In this document: positions 59,953 through 64,000 of the stretch, piece by piece
How positions within the stretch are numbered: the stretch's first letter is position 1
How the letters are laid out: every line of letters begins with the position of its first letter
Made by a program: the position numbers and the translations under genes
Assembly: GCA_003439945.1 (NCBI GenBank)
Contig: QVRM01006416.1
Coordinates: forward strand, 2,129,001 to 2,193,000
DNA length: 64,000 nucleotides
Direction: 5' to 3'
From: Dermanyssus gallinae
Taxonomy: Eukaryota > Arthropoda > Arachnida > Mesostigmata > Dermanyssidae
The notes under the pieces: model-generated
Seen by the model: the letters and a program-made list of their open reading frames with translations, nothing else
What the model was told of the DNA's origin: nothing
Database searches by the model: none

Positions 59953-62266
59953 CTAGTAACGCCGACTATGATTCGTAGGATGGAAGTTGTTCGGAGACGG
60001 CATGATGTGATTGCCCGGTTGCTGACTTTGGGGATGATGATGGTGTGGGTAGTGGGGATGGTGATTTTGCTGCTGGAACCGCTGATGCAAATTGTGGTGG
60101 ACAGGTATATGATGCTGGACGTTTAGCTGGACGTTATGGTGTATGTGAGGAGTGATGATAGCCACGTTGTTGGGAATTGCCTGCTGCTGCTGGTGCTGGT
60201 GTTGTTGCTGCTGCTGCTGATGTTGTTGTTGTTGCTGTCGCTGCTGCTGCTGCTGTTGTTGTAACTGCTGTGGTTGATGTTGCTGTTGTTGCAATTGCTG
60301 TTGCTGATGTTGTTGCTGTTGCTGTTGTTGTTGTTGCTGTTGTTGTGCAGTGTGCACAAGTGAAGTCGTCGTAGTTACTGCCGACGGGGAGCAAACGAGA
60401 GCTGGGCCCGGCGACGCGATGGCCCCCACGGCCGCTGCCGTCGACACACCGTTCATAGCCGCCGCAACGGCGGCCATCGCCGACGTGGATGAGGCAGCGT
60501 CGGACGGCTCTCGACTTCGCGCGCCCGTCTTGGCGCTGGCAATCTCGCGAAGCGTCGGCAGGACGTACTTGATGTCCTCGGTGTCGGTGGCGCACGTGAA
60601 GAAGAAGTACACCGGCCGGTCGGGCTCGAGCTGGGCGAACATCCGCCGAATATACTCGCGGCAGCAGCGTGCGTCGCTGCTGATGCCGCGAAAGTCGGGG
60701 TAGAGCTCACCGAACGGGATGCCGTGGCTTACCTTCTCCTCGAGCACGTCCTTCTTGTTCAGCAGGAGCAGGATGTGCGACTCGGTGAACCAGTTCGACC
60801 CGGCGATCAGCCGGAACAGGTTTCGCGACTCTTCCATCTTCTCGAAGTTGTCGTAGTCGGACAGCGAGATCATGAAGATGACGCCGCTTACCTCCTCGAA
60901 ACAGTGAATCCATTTCTTCGTCTCCGACTTCTGCTCGCCGACATCGACGATTCGCGACGGGAACTCGTTATCGACCATCATGCTGTACTCGCTTATACCT
61001 GCAAGCGGCACAGGTTATTCGCGACGACCACCGTGCGAGCAAATGGCTATGCGAAACGAACGCCAAAAAAGATACATTTCCGAATCTCTAGAATTAGAAT
61101 TAACATCTGTCTGTTCAGGAAAGTTGTTTTTAATTCTACACTCTACATATCTCCAGCGCACCGATAGACGCCGTACGTGGTGAGAATTAAAGCATAAAAG
61201 ATACGTAATGCTGTATCATTTTGTATGATTTAATGCATGATATCTAGGGTTTGCCCACAGTCAGTGTGGCTGCATGGCAACCAGGCCCTCAGCGGTATAG
61301 TTTAACCATTAATTCTCAATGAGCATCGCTCACAAAATTCGATCAACAACAGGGATTGAACCGGCAACACTTCGGTAGATGACAGCCATGACTAGCGCGC
61401 TTGCCCACGAGACTACGCCGGCACTAAATTTCTTATTTAATTAGTTAGCATTTTTAATAGCTACTAAATTTCCTATTTAATTAATAGCAAGAGTTTTTGC
61501 AATGCGTAAAATCATGGTTGGGCTTTGAAAATTTCCAATTTTAACTAAGTTGATAAAAACGCTCATTATGGGCGTGCAGAAGCGCCGAGTTCCTTGATAG
61601 TGCTACCATTCGAGTCGTTCTTATTAAATTATCAAATTTACGAGGTAAAGTCAGCGCCAGACGCCAATGGCAGCCGATCACCTGGTTATTTTTCAGTTTT
61701 TAAACTCGCCATTCGTTCTTCGTAAGCTGCTAAAAATTCGGCTAGGTCGAGGCTCTTGTGCCGTCGGCTGGGCGAGCGATGTTTATAGCTTATTAATAAC
61801 ATAAATAGGGCTCTTATTCACGTCGACTACCATGGCTTCTCCCGCTATTATACATGTTTTCTAGATTTGGTATAACGAGCCGTAGCGTGTCGAGAAGTGA
61901 GGAGTGATGTAAACAAATCTATTGTTTTATCGACACCACATCGACACAACATTCTATGTAAGCACATATCATAGAAACAATAACATGTAAGGTCCGGTAC
62001 GTAATATTACCTAACGTATTGCTGTATCACTTGGTATGATTAAAAGCATGATTTTAGCATACGGCACATACCCTTTGATGGCGTCTTAATGCAGAGGTAG
62101 TCCTCTTGGCTGGGGACATAGCCGGGCATTGTAATGCGACCAATGTTTGTAACGAAGTGTTGCGATCCTTCGGCTAGTCCGTACTCGATGCGTCTCCCAT
62201 AGCACTCTTGAATGCCGTCATCGTCCCATAAGCGACGCAGTGCTTCGGCCAAGTTGCACGGCAAAG
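59953..62266 (-). CDS. Divergent G-protein alpha subunit with Gln/His-rich tail (last two exons, 3' part of gene)
   Basis: Heterotrimeric G-alpha subunits bind GTP and relay receptor signals at the plasma membrane. Exon A (62266-62072) encodes 64 residues of the helical domain and switch I, including LWDDDGIQECYGRRIEYGL, closest by eye to the Gq class. Exon B (60998-59953) encodes 347 residues: switch II DVGEQ, KKWIHCFE, NKKD (nucleotide base contact) and TCAT. The switch I motif reads DYLCIKTPSKG where Gq has a catalytic Arg at the Lys. DVGGQ is DVGEQ, keeping the Gln. After LREIASAKTG the C-terminal receptor-contact helix is absent. About 190 residues of Ala-rich, then poly-Gln and Gln/His-rich sequence follow instead, to the stop. 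The exon A acceptor at 62267 is weak. The P-loop exon was not found and probably lies past 64000. Confidence 0.85.
60150..60360 (-). repeat. CAG/CAA repeat encoding the G-alpha poly-Gln block
   Basis: Interrupted CAG/CAA run in the coding strand, giving Gln blocks with His, Leu and Arg interruptions. The mixed codons would slow expansion compared with pure CAG. Confidence 0.9.
60999..62071 (-). other. G-alpha intron, GT...AG
   Basis: Donor G|gtatgt at 62072/62071 and acceptor cttgcag|GT at 60999/60998. The joined codon is G-GT (Gly), phase 1, restoring SKG-ISEY as expected for the switch I to beta-strand transition. The intron contains a family 2 SINE. Confidence 0.88.
61287..61425 (-). mobile_element. 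tRNA-derived SINE, family 2, inside the G-alpha intron
   Basis: The minus strand has gccggcgtagtctcgtgggc (A-box end, about 61424), then ccggttcaatccc (B box) near 61353-61365. The body matches 34113-34248, including cagcggtat on the plus strand at the distal end. It is in the same orientation as the host gene. Confidence 0.7.
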
Positions 62267-64000
62267 CTGCCCCGACGTAGCAGTGACCGGAGATTACATT
62301 GGCCAAATAATAAGAAAGACGGACGGACGGAGAAGAAAAGTCCAGCTTGAGCCTGGCGCCATGAAGTCGTGTGTCAGGCCTACATAGTTGATCTAGATAC
62401 GTAACATGTCTAGAGGTACTTTCTTTTCATTGAGCAGTTATTAGTCGCTGTTCTGCATAATGCCTGACAAATACGAACAGGTAGAAAATGAGTTCCCAAA
62501 TTAGAATAACTATAGACAACTTGTTAATGTTGATCATCCCCCGCCTCCTAAGTATCTTGGAAGGTGAGGAATAAGAGATGTAACGCAAATGGCTTGACCA
62601 AATGCCTAACTTGATAGGTATTGTGTGTGTTACATATGGCTACTGTTTCAAACTTCAAACGTGCTTCATTTACGGAACTGGATTTGACATCGTTTATGGT
62701 TTTCAGAAAAACAAGTAACTTTAGTGGAAATACAAACGTAAACACGCACACGCATCGCACAGCACGCACAGACGCAAGGTTGTATATACGCTCCTTCCTA
62801 GAACTAGCCCAACGCGGACAGTAAGATCTATAATGGCTAGAATGGGCTAGAATGTGGCACCTAGATTTATTGATAAACTTCAAAACGAGTGGCATGCCTT
62901 GCAAATTGCATACGTTGTAATAGCCAGAAAAGATATCTCCGAAGGTGAAATTACCCTCCAGGTCTTAAAAATTACCAACACGCATTTTGTGTAGTATCTA
63001 GTGACAGGGAGGAGGCAATAAATAAACTGCAAATCACCAACAGAATCTCAACGTTCTCTGGCAAACATAGTTCTTAGCGCATCGTTCTGAATTACCCTAG
63101 CTCTACGCGGTCTCACATTGTATTCGCCCCCCAACAGGAATACAATAACTAATACAAATAAGTGATATGTATTGATCAATCTGCCTGCCATTCTGCTCAG
63201 GGCACGATTCCTAAAGCGCATGCTAATGCTTGCGAAGCTATTGAGAAGATTTAGCAAGCACCTTTTCCATAAGAGCTAACTGTAAATGCTGTCATTGCGG
63301 GTTCAACAAAGTTCGTGATTAGATCATTCATTTGCGTAATGTTATATATTTCTTTGTTATTATTTAAGGTTTAGTTTAAAAAGAAGGTCTAAACAACAAA
63401 AAAAAGAAGATCCAAAAGATAAGATCCTCAAATTAAGTTATATATGATGTTCTTATTTTGGAAGAAATTCTCCAAATATTTAGTCACACAAAATCGGTCG
63501 ATGAGGAATGTATTGTGACAAGTGTCGTTTGAACGTACTGTCAGATGGAGCAATTATTTAAAAGTCGCACATTTAAGTTGAATATATACAGCAAGGACAA
63601 AGTAAACTATAAGCTACAAACAGGCTTTCCGTTGAAGACCAACGTTGCTAAGGCAAGCTTAACAATGTTGGTTACCGTGCCATCATCAAAGGGTCCCACT
63701 AACTTTAGAGGCAGAATTCACGTCAAGTATCGAACGAAACAGGTGTTCCGTGTGATAGCCGCCGCTTCGTTCCGAAATTACATACTGAACATTTAATTTG
63801 AAGACGCACGTATTTTATTATTATTGTTGTTGCTATCCTGTGGCATCTAATACGTCTCCGTCTAAACCTTACAGCTTACAGATACTTACCGTGCTCACAC
63901 GCTAAAGTTACATTGACGTCTTGCATATATCTATCCAGCTACTGAGAAGGGTACAGTAGAGGAAGTAAGCGGGCCTGCAACCCTACGTTATACATATATA
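62267..64000. other. No exon recognised; expected 5' intron of the G-alpha gene
   Basis: No P-loop (GxGESGKS) coding sequence was seen on the minus strand, so the upstream exons probably lie outside the window. A plus-strand 83-codon frame at 63545-63796 is open and of normal composition but matches nothing I know. Confidence 0.45.

Noticed and set aside
63545..63796. 83-codon plus-strand frame as a host gene
   Set aside because: No recognisable motif, no splice context and no neighbours to support it; mentioned only as an open frame.

Overview
The window is eukaryotic. It holds a spliced G-protein alpha subunit gene with GT/AG intron borders, tRNA-derived SINEs, non-LTR retrotransposons, Tc1/mariner-superfamily DNA transposons and very long (TA)n and (TAA)n microsatellites. 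The element mix points to an arthropod, possibly an acarine (mite or tick). That placement is inference, because no species-diagnostic gene is present. The window is gene-poor: the only host gene I can defend is the G-alpha gene on the minus strand near the right end (59953-62266). Its 5' exons probably lie beyond position 64000.

Layout. 1-10017: mostly unassigned sequence, with a degenerate gag-like ORF1 (about 2960-3840), a 1.06-kb fold-back DNA element (6022-7084), and two SINE copies. 10018-16620: a run of (ATT)n/(TAA)n microsatellite interrupted by four separate insertions of non-LTR elements with a C-terminal restriction-like endonuclease (RLE). They are called here E, D, B and C; every boundary falls at the repeat. 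Element C is the longest: a CCHC gag-like ORF1 overlapping, by ATGA, an ORF2 with a C2H2 finger, reverse transcriptase (RT) and RLE, broken by one in-frame TAA. 16990-17890: decayed RLE and RT fragments. 17900-27880: largely unassigned, AT-rich, with triplet and TA repeats. 27885-31502: a parallel case in (TA)n, where a DNA-element end, an RLE fragment (F), a 2-kb LINE (G) and a short LINE 3' end (I) all abut TA tracts. 33600-38050: SINEs, another LINE 3' end (H), a decayed mariner and two RT fragments. 39330-39650: a short compound tandem repeat. 41312-44301: a half fold-back element fused to a Tc3-like copy, then a second Tc3-like copy with about 0.3-kb inverted ends. 46945-49090: a decayed R1-like LINE. 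53369-53625: a probable mariner remnant. 55000-59900: GAT, CAG and C-rich simple sequence without a convincing gene.

How the parts relate. Most mobile DNA here sits with its ends exactly in a TA or TAA microsatellite. For Tc1/mariner elements this fits their TA target. For the RLE elements it fits microsatellite targeting, as known for Dong of the R4 clade. The G-alpha gene is unusual: it keeps the NKKD and TCAT nucleotide-binding motifs but has Lys in place of the catalytic switch I Arg and Glu in the switch II DVGGQ motif, and a long Gln/His-rich tail replaces the normal C-terminal receptor-contact helix. Sequence alone cannot say which elements still move or whether the G-alpha is active.
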